Program-made: the position numbers and the translations under genes
In this document: positions 1-5,470 of the stretch, piece after piece
Layout: the number at the start of each line of letters is the position of its first letter
How positions within the stretch are numbered: the first letter of the stretch is position 1
Assembly (NCBI GenBank): GCA_946627905.1
Contig: CAMOVY010000051.1
Span: 1-7,881, forward strand
DNA: 7,881 nucleotides
From: an uncultured Clostridia bacterium
GTDB lineage: Bacteria; Bacillota; Clostridia; Christensenellales; Borkfalkiaceae
Direction: 5' to 3'
The notes under the pieces: generated by a model
Told to the model about the DNA's origin: nothing
Seen by the model: the letters and a program-made list of their open reading frames with translations, nothing else
Databases searched by the model: none

Positions 1-436
1 CGGGCGCTATCGAATAGGTTTCCATTACGGTAAAGTATTCCGAATATTCGCTTGTCGAAATCATACGGTCGGGCAAAAGCGCCTGAAGCCCCTTGGAAAA
101 GTCGGTGTATTTTTCCGCCTTGAACTTGCGCGGCTTTGCGTAAACGTTATTCTGCGGCAGATATTTTACCGTAAACGGGTCTTTTTGTATGATAGATACC
201 AGCCCGAATTCTTCCCAGTAATTAAAGCAGTCCGCCACTTTTTCTTCCGAAAGATTGAGCGCCGCGGCAAAATCCGTAAGGTTTTCGCCCGCGGACGGGT
301 TAGAACACAAGTAAAGTCCGTAAAGGTAGACCTTTACGGCGTCGCCCGGGGCTTCTTTAAGATATTCTCTTATAAACGAATTTTCCACGCCCGTTATAGC
401 GGAACGGGAAAATTCTTCTGAAAAAGAACAGAGCAT
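1..436 (-). CDS. DnaD-domain replication protein, N-terminal part (runs off left edge)
   Basis: Reading the minus strand from the ATG at 436-434 gives 145 codons without a stop to base 2, so the gene continues beyond the window. Residues about 8-25 (EFSRSAITGVENSFIREYL) and the KVYLYGLYL stretch at about 35-43 are typical of the N-terminal winged-helix domain of Firmicute DnaD/DnaB-type primosome proteins. Residues 50-82 look like the rest of that domain, ending in a helix-turn-helix-like segment with WEEFGLVSI. After a basic linker (KPRKFKAEK, 101-109), residues 110-145 look like the start of the second DnaD domain, which would bind DNA and whose conserved end lies outside the window. Family members help load the replicative helicase; in Clostridia they often sit beside a DnaC-like loader ATPase, which would be expected further left (inference). 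Start choice: AAAGGA lies 6 nt upstream. The gene is divergent from the rest of the window. A DnaD-domain assignment is fairly sure; the exact role is not. Confidence 0.87.
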   Translation of the reverse strand, partial: MLCSFSEEFSRSAITGVENSFIREYLKEAPGDAVKVYLYGLYLCSNPSAGENLTDFAAALNLSEEKVADCFNYWEEFGLVSIIQKDPFTVKYLPQNNVYAKPRKFKAEKYTDFSKGLQALLPDRMISTSEYSEYFTVMETYSIAP

Positions 437-442
437 TTTTAT

Positions 443-448
443 TCCTTT
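443..448 (-). promoter_or_regulatory. Ribosome binding site of the DnaD-like gene
   Basis: AAAGGA on the minus strand, 6 nt before the ATG at 436. It supports this start for a gene that is open at the window edge. Confidence 0.75.
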
Positions 449-480
449 ACTTTTTTCGGCAAAAAATCGCGCCCGTAAGG

Positions 481-509
481 TTGCAAAAGCGACTATAAAG
501 TATTATAAT
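481..509 (+). promoter_or_regulatory. Candidate sigma-A promoter for the plus-strand operon
   Basis: TTGCAA (481-486) is followed after exactly 17 nt by a perfect TATAAT (504-509). The -35 matches 4 of 6 consensus bases. Transcription would start near 516, leaving a leader of about 157 nt before the gene at 673. Two more TATAAT hexamers follow at 509-514 and 519-524 but lack a well-placed -35. The surrounding 491-540 stretch is almost pure A/T, so chance -10 matches are expected; the spacing with TTGCAA is what makes this one credible. Confidence 0.55.
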
Positions 510-566
510 ATAATAAATTATAATAAAATAATGAGATAATCTACCGTTTTTGTTCGGGTAAAGGTA

Positions 567-595
567 ATGATAACACAAAAATCCGCAAAAATCAA
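567..595 (-). promoter_or_regulatory. Candidate sigma-A promoter for the DnaD-like gene
   Basis: On the minus strand TTGATT (595-590) is followed after 17 nt by TATCAT (572-567). The -10 is preceded directly by TGT, so it is an extended -10. The -10 matches 5 of 6 and the -35 4 of 6 consensus bases. Transcription would start near 560 and leave a leader of about 124 nt before the ATG at 436. It faces the plus-strand promoter at 481-509, so the two transcripts would overlap at their 5' ends over about 516-560. Confidence 0.5.
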
Positions 596-622
596 CAGAT
601 TTTATCTTTAAATATTCTGCGG

Positions 623-652
623 GCGGCGTATTTTATTTTTTCCGCACGCCGC
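623..652 (+). other. Hairpin in the leader of the operon
   Basis: GCGGCGT (623-629) can pair perfectly with ACGCCGC (646-652) around a 16-nt T-rich loop. The hairpin ends 12 nt before the GGAG ribosome site of the first gene (665-668). It is not followed by a T run on either strand, so it does not look like an intrinsic terminator. An alternative 5-bp pairing, TGCGG (618-622) with CCGCA (642-646), competes with it. A role in translation or mRNA stability is possible but only inferred. Confidence 0.4.
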
Positions 653-672
653 GAAAAAACTTATGGAGAATT

Positions 673-2382
673 ATGGCAAGCAATTTTTTAACGCCGACGG
701 CTATTTGGAAAGACTTTAAATGCGACGGGGCAAAGGCTGAAATTATATGTAAACACACGGCTAAAGGTCTGGTTTTTACGCACCTTCGTTTACGCGGAAG
801 CGTGGCGGCGGACGGTGAAACGGGCATATACGCAGTGTTAACGCATAAAGCGCAACTTTCGCTTGCTTCACCGGCGATAGTGTTGGTGCAGGATTTCGGT
901 AAAGGCGGGGACACGGCGCTTCCGCGCCTGCTTGCCGAAAAGGGCTATACCGTTTTAGACGTGGACCTTGCTGGCAAAGCGCCTTTCAATTCGGAAAAAA
1001 CGGTGGACGGGGTGGAAAAGCCCTATACCGTTTATCCCGACAGTCTTTCGTACGCTAACTACGAAAGAACGGCGGAAGATAAAACAGAAATAGAAGAGGA
1101 CGTGCGTTCTACTTGCTGGTTCGAGTGGGGGCGCGTTATCCGCTACTGTATCGAATATCTCAAAACGCAACCCTTTATAAATAAAATCGGCGTTTTTGCC
1201 ATAGGCGTTGCGGCAACCGCCGTTTGGCAGACGCTGTCCGCGGACTGCGGGCTTTCCTGCGCGGTAATAGTTGCCAACGCGGGGTGGAAAGGGTATCGCG
1301 GTATAGACAAATTCGGCGACGAAACGGAACCGCAGTTTAACGACGACGCGCTTAAATATCTCGCGGGTATAGAACCGCAGGCGTACGCGGCGCACGTGAA
1401 ATGTCCGCTTATGCTGGTTTCGCCCACCAACAGCCCCGACTTTGACGTGGACCGTTCTTACGACACGGTTTCGCGCGTTTCCGAAAAACTGTATACCGCG
1501 GTGGATTATTCCGTGGGCGGCAGAAGGGAAATTTCCGCCGACTGTATGAACGGCGCGCTCGTGTTCTTAAACGAGTTTTTGGTAAAAGAAAAGGCAAGCC
1601 TTGCAGGCGAAATATCGGTAAAAAGCGCTGCCGAGAACGGCATAGTGCGCGTGGAAGTTATGCCCGATAAAACAGGGCTTAAAAACGTTTCGGTATACTT
1701 TGCCGAAGAAGAGTTGCACGCGGCGTTGCGTTCGTGGCGGAGAGTTGTAAACTACGAAAAGACTAAAAACGGCGTTTACGTTTTCGAGTACGCGCCGTAT
1801 AAGGATTCCGAAGCGGTTATGTTCTTTGCCCGCGCGGAATACGAAAACGGTTTGAAACTGTGTTCCGCAATCTTCTGCAAAAAATTCGCGGAAGGGGAAA
1901 CGGCGGAAACCAACAGGCACAGGGTGTTTTATTCTTCGCGCATGTCGTTAGGCACTAACGGATTTTATCCCGCAAAGGAAAATTCCGACGGGGCGTACGT
2001 CGTGAATACCGACGCGCACGCCGTAGTTAAAGTCAAAAACGGACCTATGGATATAGCGGGGCTTTTCTGCCCGCAAGGTATTCTTACGTTTAAGGTCAAC
2101 GCGGAAAAATACAAACCGTCGCAGGGCGCTATTTTGATGCTTGACGTTTTCGTTAAAAACGGCTGTAATTTTCAGGTTAAAGCCATAAGCGATTATTTCG
2201 GCAAAAAAACCGAATACGTTGCGAGCGTTAAAATGTTCGGAAGTTTATGGCAGAACGTCAAACTTGAAAACAACAATTTCAAAACGGCGGAAGGTATGAG
2301 CCTTAAATCTTACGAAAAGATAGAAGCGCTGGAATTTTCCGCGCAGGAAGATTTTTTAATCAACAACCTTTTGTGGGTTTAA
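673..2382 (+). CDS. Alpha/beta-hydrolase-fold protein, apparently without catalytic residues, with beta-rich C-terminus
   Basis: 569 residues, no signal peptide or TM segment, so probably cytoplasmic. Residues about 65-305 read like an alpha/beta-hydrolase of the acyl-peptidase/acetyl-xylan-esterase type: a strand AIVLVQDFG (68-76) at the oxyanion region, EKGYTVLDVDLAG (89-101), then KIGVFAIGVAA (171-181), where active relatives have IGvfGxSxGG. The nucleophile serine is replaced by Gly178 and the flanking glycines by Ala176 and Ala180. The acid-loop region, CPLMLVSPTNSPDFDVDRSYDT (244-265, split here: CPLMLVSPTNS then PDFDVDRSYDT), keeps its shape. No histidine is found in the segment SVGGRREISAD (280-290) where the catalytic His is expected. 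Residues about 310-410 and 420-569 are beta-rich; the last part, with SLWQNVKL and ending FLINNLLWV, resembles a jelly-roll (galactose-binding-like) domain. Start: GGAG at 665-668, 4 nt before the ATG. It is the first gene after the promoter. The function is unknown; a binding or scaffold role is inferred. The fold assignment is moderately sure. Confidence 0.72.
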   Translation: MASNFLTPTAIWKDFKCDGAKAEIICKHTAKGLVFTHLRLRGSVAADGETGIYAVLTHKAQLSLASPAIVLVQDFGKGGDTALPRLLAEKGYTVLDVDLAGKAPFNSEKTVDGVEKPYTVYPDSLSYANYERTAEDKTEIEEDVRSTCWFEWGRVIRYCIEYLKTQPFINKIGVFAIGVAATAVWQTLSADCGLSCAVIVANAGWKGYRGIDKFGDETEPQFNDDALKYLAGIEPQAYAAHVKCPLMLVSPTNSPDFDVDRSYDTVSRVSEKLYTAVDYSVGGRREISADCMNGALVFLNEFLVKEKASLAGEISVKSAAENGIVRVEVMPDKTGLKNVSVYFAEEELHAALRSWRRVVNYEKTKNGVYVFEYAPYKDSEAVMFFARAEYENGLKLCSAIFCKKFAEGETAETNRHRVFYSSRMSLGTNGFYPAKENSDGAYVVNTDAHAVVKVKNGPMDIAGLFCPQGILTFKVNAEKYKPSQGAILMLDVFVKNGCNFQVKAISDYFGKKTEYVASVKMFGSLWQNVKLENNNFKTAEGMSLKSYEKIEALEFSAQEDFLINNLLWV

Positions 2383-2423
2383 TCGGTCAGGGTTTTTAAC
2401 ATAATTTCAATTCGGGAAAGAGT

Positions 2424-2621
2424 ATGAAGTTCACGGTAGGCGATAAAATAAAATCCAAAAAGCCCCACGCTTGCGGCGGCAGGGAGTGGGAAATAACGCG
2501 TACGGGCGCGGACGTAAAGTTAAAATGTTTAACTTGCGGCAGAATTGTATTCGTTTCCGTACCCGACGCCGAAAAAATGACCGCGGTGTATTACGGGAAA
2601 GGTGAAAATGATGCCGAATAG
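2424..2621 (+). CDS. DUF951 family small zinc-ribbon-like protein
   Basis: 65 residues. The pattern VGD-K-KKPH-CG--EW-I-RTGAD-KLKC--CGR is the hallmark of DUF951 (B. subtilis YyzM is a member). His15, Cys17, Cys35 and Cys38 could form one zinc site (inference from CxxC plus PHxCG). The family has no established function. In many Firmicutes the gene lies in the origin-proximal block with ychF, rpsF, ssb and parB, which fits the replication genes at both edges of this window. It begins 41 nt after the preceding stop, behind the purine-rich GGGAAAGAG, a weak ribosome site. Its last 14 nt overlap the start of the signal peptidase gene, which suggests coupled translation. The length is normal for the family. 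Confidence 0.9.
   Translation: MKFTVGDKIKSKKPHACGGREWEITRTGADVKLKCLTCGRIVFVSVPDAEKMTAVYYGKGENDAE
2598..2604 (+). promoter_or_regulatory. Ribosome binding site inside the end of DUF951, deciding the lepB start
   Basis: AAAGGTG lies within the last codons of DUF951. It is 5 nt (from the GG) before the ATG at 2608 and 8 nt before the ATG at 2611, and it overlaps the in-frame GTG at 2602. That makes the GTG an unlikely start. Confidence 0.6.
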
Positions 2622-3237
2622 CCTTTTAACCCGTGGCACTTCGCTTTACGGCAAGCGCAACCGCGAAATTAAATCGAGCGTGATTTTCGGCGCGATATCT
2701 TCCGTTTTACTGCTTATACTTGCTGCTTTCATTATCGTAAACAATTTCGTATTCATAAAAGTGCTGGTAAGCGGCAGTTCTATGTATCCTACGGTTAAAG
2801 ACGGCGACCTTGTATCGGTCAACGTCTACAGCGCCCCGACTTACGGGGATATAATAATTATTGAAGGCGAACAGGAAAACTGGCTTATTAAGCGCGCCAT
2901 TGCCTTCGGCGGCGACACCTTGAAAATCGAAGGGGGAGAAGTTTACCTTAAAAAATCGGGCGAAACGGAGTTTACAAAACTTACGGAACCCTATCTCGAC
3001 AGGCAAGGGATAACTTTTTGGGACGACCCGCGCGCTAGCGGTTATTCGGTAGCCGACGGAGAAATCTTTTATCTTGGCGATAACAGAGAACACAGCAGAG
3101 ACAGCAGGTCGTTATACGGAACTTGCGAAGAAAATCAGATAGTCGGCGTGGTCAGCGAGTTTGCTTTAAAAACCAAGGGTATAAACAAATTTTTTGATAA
3201 TATCGCAAGCGCGGTGAGAAATTTATTCAGTTTCTGA
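2608..3237 (+). CDS. lepB: Signal peptidase I
   Basis: Membrane-bound serine protease that removes signal peptides from exported preproteins (family S26, Ser/Lys dyad). Numbering from the ATG at 2608: a basic N-terminal stretch, one TM segment at about 24-50, then box B SGSSMYPT with the catalytic Ser58. KRAIAFGGD follows with the catalytic Lys95, and the conserved GDNREHSRDSR begins at 157. A single TM helix and about 209 residues fit the Gram-positive P-type. The catalytic domain would lie outside the membrane. The usual LPGD after the lysine region is FGGD here, a mild variant. The ATGs at 2608 and 2611 are both plausible; the GTG at 2602 overlaps the ribosome site. The gene overlaps DUF951 by 14 nt and is followed after 12 nt by the two-TM gene. 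All key residues are present, so activity is expected. Confidence 0.95.
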   Translation: MMPNSLLTRGTSLYGKRNREIKSSVIFGAISSVLLLILAAFIIVNNFVFIKVLVSGSSMYPTVKDGDLVSVNVYSAPTYGDIIIIEGEQENWLIKRAIAFGGDTLKIEGGEVYLKKSGETEFTKLTEPYLDRQGITFWDDPRASGYSVADGEIFYLGDNREHSRDSRSLYGTCEENQIVGVVSEFALKTKGINKFFDNIASAVRNLFSF

Positions 3238-3249
3238 TAAAGGAAAAAA

Positions 3250-3780
3250 ATGACAGAGTATTATACCGACGCGGAACTTACTGCGGCGAGAAAACAGAGA
3301 AAGAAAACGCTTATAATCTATTTTATCGTGTTGGGCGTATATCTTGCGATGAGCGTGGCGTTTTTTATTTATTACAAAACTTTGCCGTATAAGGGCTACG
3401 GAGATACGGCGGATAAAATATCGCTTATTAAATGGGGGCACTACTCGCTTACCGCGATATTCGTCGTGTTTTCTTTTATTTATCTCGGCATAATTTTCAA
3501 GCGCGTGAACAGGTATTATAAAACGTGCGTGCATATGTCCACAGGACTACGTGAAACGTCTACGGGCAATTTTTTGGAGTATGACGAAACGATGCAGGAC
3601 AAAGACGGCGTGGAGTTCAAGTCGCTTGTGTTTATCGAGTGGAACAAATATAAGAAAGACTTTTTCGAGAGAAAGGTTTTGGTGTTTTACGAAAAGCCTT
3701 TTCCCGAAATCCCGACGGAAGCGAACGTTTCTTACATAACGCAGGGGAACGTGCTTATATCCTACGAAATATTATCTTAA
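3250..3780 (+). CDS. Two-TM membrane protein of unknown function
   Basis: 176 residues; I do not recognise the family. A basic N-terminus (RKQRKK, 14-19) precedes TM1 (about 20-42). A short loop of about 20 residues follows, then TM2 (about 65-84), then KRVNRYYK. By the positive-inside rule both ends are cytoplasmic and the loop is outside. The C-terminal half (about 90-176) is soluble, aromatic-rich and probably alternates strands, with FEYD-like and FIEWNKYKKDFFERKVLVFYEKP segments (here FIEWNKYKKD at 128-137 and FFERKVLVFY at 138-147). It looks like a small beta domain on the cytoplasmic face. AAAGGA at 3239-3244 supports the ATG, 5 nt downstream. It sits 12 nt after lepB and 19 nt before the ACT gene, so it is almost certainly co-transcribed with them. 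An accessory role for signal peptidase is only a guess from position. Confidence 0.85.
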   Translation: MTEYYTDAELTAARKQRKKTLIIYFIVLGVYLAMSVAFFIYYKTLPYKGYGDTADKISLIKWGHYSLTAIFVVFSFIYLGIIFKRVNRYYKTCVHMSTGLRETSTGNFLEYDETMQDKDGVEFKSLVFIEWNKYKKDFFERKVLVFYEKPFPEIPTEANVSYITQGNVLISYEILS

Positions 3781-3799
3781 AACACATAAGGAGAAAGTT

Positions 3800-4066
3800 A
3801 TGAAAGCAATAGTCAGCGTGATAGGCAAGGACAAGGCGGGTATAATAGCGAAGGTCGCTACCGCGCTTGCGGAAAGGGACGTGAATATCGAAGATATAAG
3901 TCAGACCATAGTTCAGGGTAATTTCACTATGATAATGATGTGCGATTTAGGCGATAAAATTTCCGTGGCGGAACTTGCCGCCGCGCTCGATAAAACGGGC
4001 AAAGCAGCGGGCGTAGTCATACGCGTTCAGCATGAAGACATTTTTAACGCAATGCACTCTCTTTAA
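3800..4066 (+). CDS. ACT-domain protein, UPF0237 family
   Basis: 88 residues that form a single stand-alone ACT domain, a small fold that usually binds amino acids or similar ligands. The signature IGKDKAGIIAKVATALAE (8-25) is the ligand-binding loop plus first helix. NIEDISQTIVQGNFTMIMM (29-47) is the second strand pair, typical of UPF0237 and related to GcvR-type ACT proteins. The length is normal for the family. AAGGAG (3788-3793) lies 6 nt before the ATG. The next gene, of family UPF0210, starts 11 nt downstream; these two are regular neighbours across Firmicutes and other bacteria (for example the adjacent SP0238/SP0239 of S. pneumoniae, from memory). The likely role is sensing a small ligand for, or with, its partner (inference); no effector is known from the sequence. 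Confidence 0.93.
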   Translation: MKAIVSVIGKDKAGIIAKVATALAERDVNIEDISQTIVQGNFTMIMMCDLGDKISVAELAAALDKTGKAAGVVIRVQHEDIFNAMHSL

Positions 4067-4077
4067 GGCGGGATAGT

Positions 4078-5433
4078 ATGTTAAGCAAAAACGAAATTAT
4101 AGAAACCGTCAATATGGTGGAAAAAGAACACCTTGACATAAGAACCATAACTATGGGTATTTCTCTTTTGCCGTGCATAAGAGAGGACGAACGCGCCACC
4201 GCTAACGCCGTATACGAAAGAATATGCCGCAAAGCGGAAAATATCGTTTCCGTTGCGGACACGCTGTCTAAAACCTACGGTATTCCGATAATCAATAAGC
4301 GCGTTTCCGTGTCGCCCGTAAGTTTAATCGCAGCGCCTTTCGGCGGCGACGGTGTAGTTATTGCCAAGGCGCTTGACAGGGCGGCGAAAGAACTCGGCAT
4401 AGACTTTTTGGGCGGATATTCGGCACTCGTACAAAAGGGTATGACTTCTTACGAACGCAAGTTTATAGAGAGTATACCCGAAGCGCTGGCTTCTACCGAA
4501 CGGATATGTTCTTCGGTTAACGTCGGTTCGTCTAAAACGGGTATCAATATGGACGCGGTGCGCTTACTTGGCGAAATAATAAAGCAAACCGCAGAGAAAA
4601 CGAAAGATAAAGACGGTTTGGGCTGCGCCAAGTTCGTGGCGTTTTGCAACGCGGTGGAAGACAATCCCTTTATGGCGGGCGCGTTCCACGGCGTAGGCGA
4701 AGGCGAAACGGTTATAAACGTGGGCGTTTCGGGCCCCGGGGTGGTGCATCACGCCATCAAAAATATGCGCGGTGCAAGCCTTGACGAGATTGCGGAAGTT
4801 ATTAAAAAGACGGCGTTTAAGATTACCCGCGCGGGCACGCTTATCGCAAAGGAAGCGGCAAAGCGCTTAAACGCGGAATTCGGCATAGTGGACTTATCTT
4901 TAGCCCCCACGCCCGTTATGGGCGATTCGGTCGCGCACATATTAGAAGAAATAGGTCTTTCTTCGGTCGGCGCGCACGGCACTACCGCGGCGCTTGCGCT
5001 GCTTAACGACGCGGTTAAAAAGGGCGGCGTTATGGCGAGCTCAACGGTCGGCGGGCTTTCTGGCGCGTTTATTCCCGTAAGCGAAGATATAGGTATGATT
5101 AACGCCGCGGAAAAAGGCGCGATAGATATAAATAAGTTAGAAGCGATGACCGCGGTTTGCAGCGTGGGTATAGATATGGTGGCAATCCCCGGCGATACGC
5201 CCGCATCTACTATTTCGGGCATAATTGCCGACGAAGCGGCTATCGGTATGATAAACAACAAGACCACCGCGGTAAGGGTTATTCCCGTGCCGAATAAAAA
5301 GGTGGGCGACAGCGTAAACTTCGGCGGACTTTTAGGGAAAGCGCCCGTTATGGCGGTAAGTGCTTACGGATGCGAAACGCTTATTGCCCGCGGGGGGCGT
5401 ATCCCTGCGCCGATACACAGCAACAAAAACTAA
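4078..5433 (+). CDS. UPF0210/DUF711 'PFL family' protein
   Basis: 451 residues, the usual full length. Hallmark stretches are FLGGYSALVQKG (110-121), CAKFVAFCNAVEDNPFMAGA (183-202), FHGVGEGETVINVGVSGPG (203-221), GIIADEAAIGMINNKTTAVR (381-400) and GDSVNFGGLLGKAPVM (410-425). The family is named for a distant fold resemblance to pyruvate formate-lyase. The glycyl-radical RVxGY motif and the active-site Cys pair are absent, so it should not be read as that enzyme. Its reaction is unknown; the conserved Gly-, Asn- and His-rich loops suggest a ligand-binding or catalytic barrel (inference). No signal peptide, so cytoplasmic. The ribosome site AAGGCGGG (4065-4072) overlaps the stop codon of the ACT gene, which implies tight co-expression. 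A physical complex with the ACT protein is plausible. Confidence 0.95.
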   Translation: MLSKNEIIETVNMVEKEHLDIRTITMGISLLPCIREDERATANAVYERICRKAENIVSVADTLSKTYGIPIINKRVSVSPVSLIAAPFGGDGVVIAKALDRAAKELGIDFLGGYSALVQKGMTSYERKFIESIPEALASTERICSSVNVGSSKTGINMDAVRLLGEIIKQTAEKTKDKDGLGCAKFVAFCNAVEDNPFMAGAFHGVGEGETVINVGVSGPGVVHHAIKNMRGASLDEIAEVIKKTAFKITRAGTLIAKEAAKRLNAEFGIVDLSLAPTPVMGDSVAHILEEIGLSSVGAHGTTAALALLNDAVKKGGVMASSTVGGLSGAFIPVSEDIGMINAAEKGAIDINKLEAMTAVCSVGIDMVAIPGDTPASTISGIIADEAAIGMINNKTTAVRVIPVPNKKVGDSVNFGGLLGKAPVMAVSAYGCETLIARGGRIPAPIHSNKN

Positions 5434-5457
5434 CCGCGCGGCGTGTTTGCCGAATTT

Positions 5458-5463
5458 AAGGAG
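5458..5463 (+). promoter_or_regulatory. Ribosome binding site fixing a GTG start for pepF
   Basis: AAGGAG lies 7 nt upstream of the GTG at 5471. No competing ATG lies in frame nearby and the protein begins with family-like sequence (MDFRYKW), so the GTG start is well supported. Confidence 0.8.
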
Positions 5464-5470
5464 TGTATAA

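Noticed and set aside
185..421. 78-codon plus-strand open frame
   Set aside because: It is antisense to the DnaD-like gene, whose protein has clear family sequence. The plus-strand product is basic and low in recognisable motifs.
437..672. Origin of replication in the divergent AT-rich spacer
   Set aside because: I find no close match to the DnaA box TTATCCACA on either strand. The AT-rich tract is explained by promoters.
955..1920. Several long minus-strand open frames under the hydrolase-like gene
   Set aside because: They overlap a recognisable coding frame, their products are Arg/Phe/Val-rich with no family likeness, and no ribosome site fits. They arise from the codon use of the sense gene.
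2602..2604. GTG start for lepB
   Set aside because: It overlaps the AAAGGTG ribosome site; the ATGs at 2608 and 2611 are correctly spaced.
4749..5267. 172-codon minus-strand open frame
   Set aside because: It is antisense to the UPF0210 gene. Its hydrophobic Ser/Ala/Ile-rich product is the usual mirror of a Gly/Ala/Val-rich sense protein.
4078..5433. Pyruvate formate-lyase activity for the 'PFL family' protein
   Set aside because: No C-terminal glycyl-radical RVxGY motif, no adjacent active-site cysteines, and about 450 instead of about 750 residues.
5434..5452. Terminator between the UPF0210 gene and pepF
   Set aside because: The CCGCGCGG palindrome (5434-5441) and the CGGC/GCCG hairpin (5439-5452) have short stems and no following T run.
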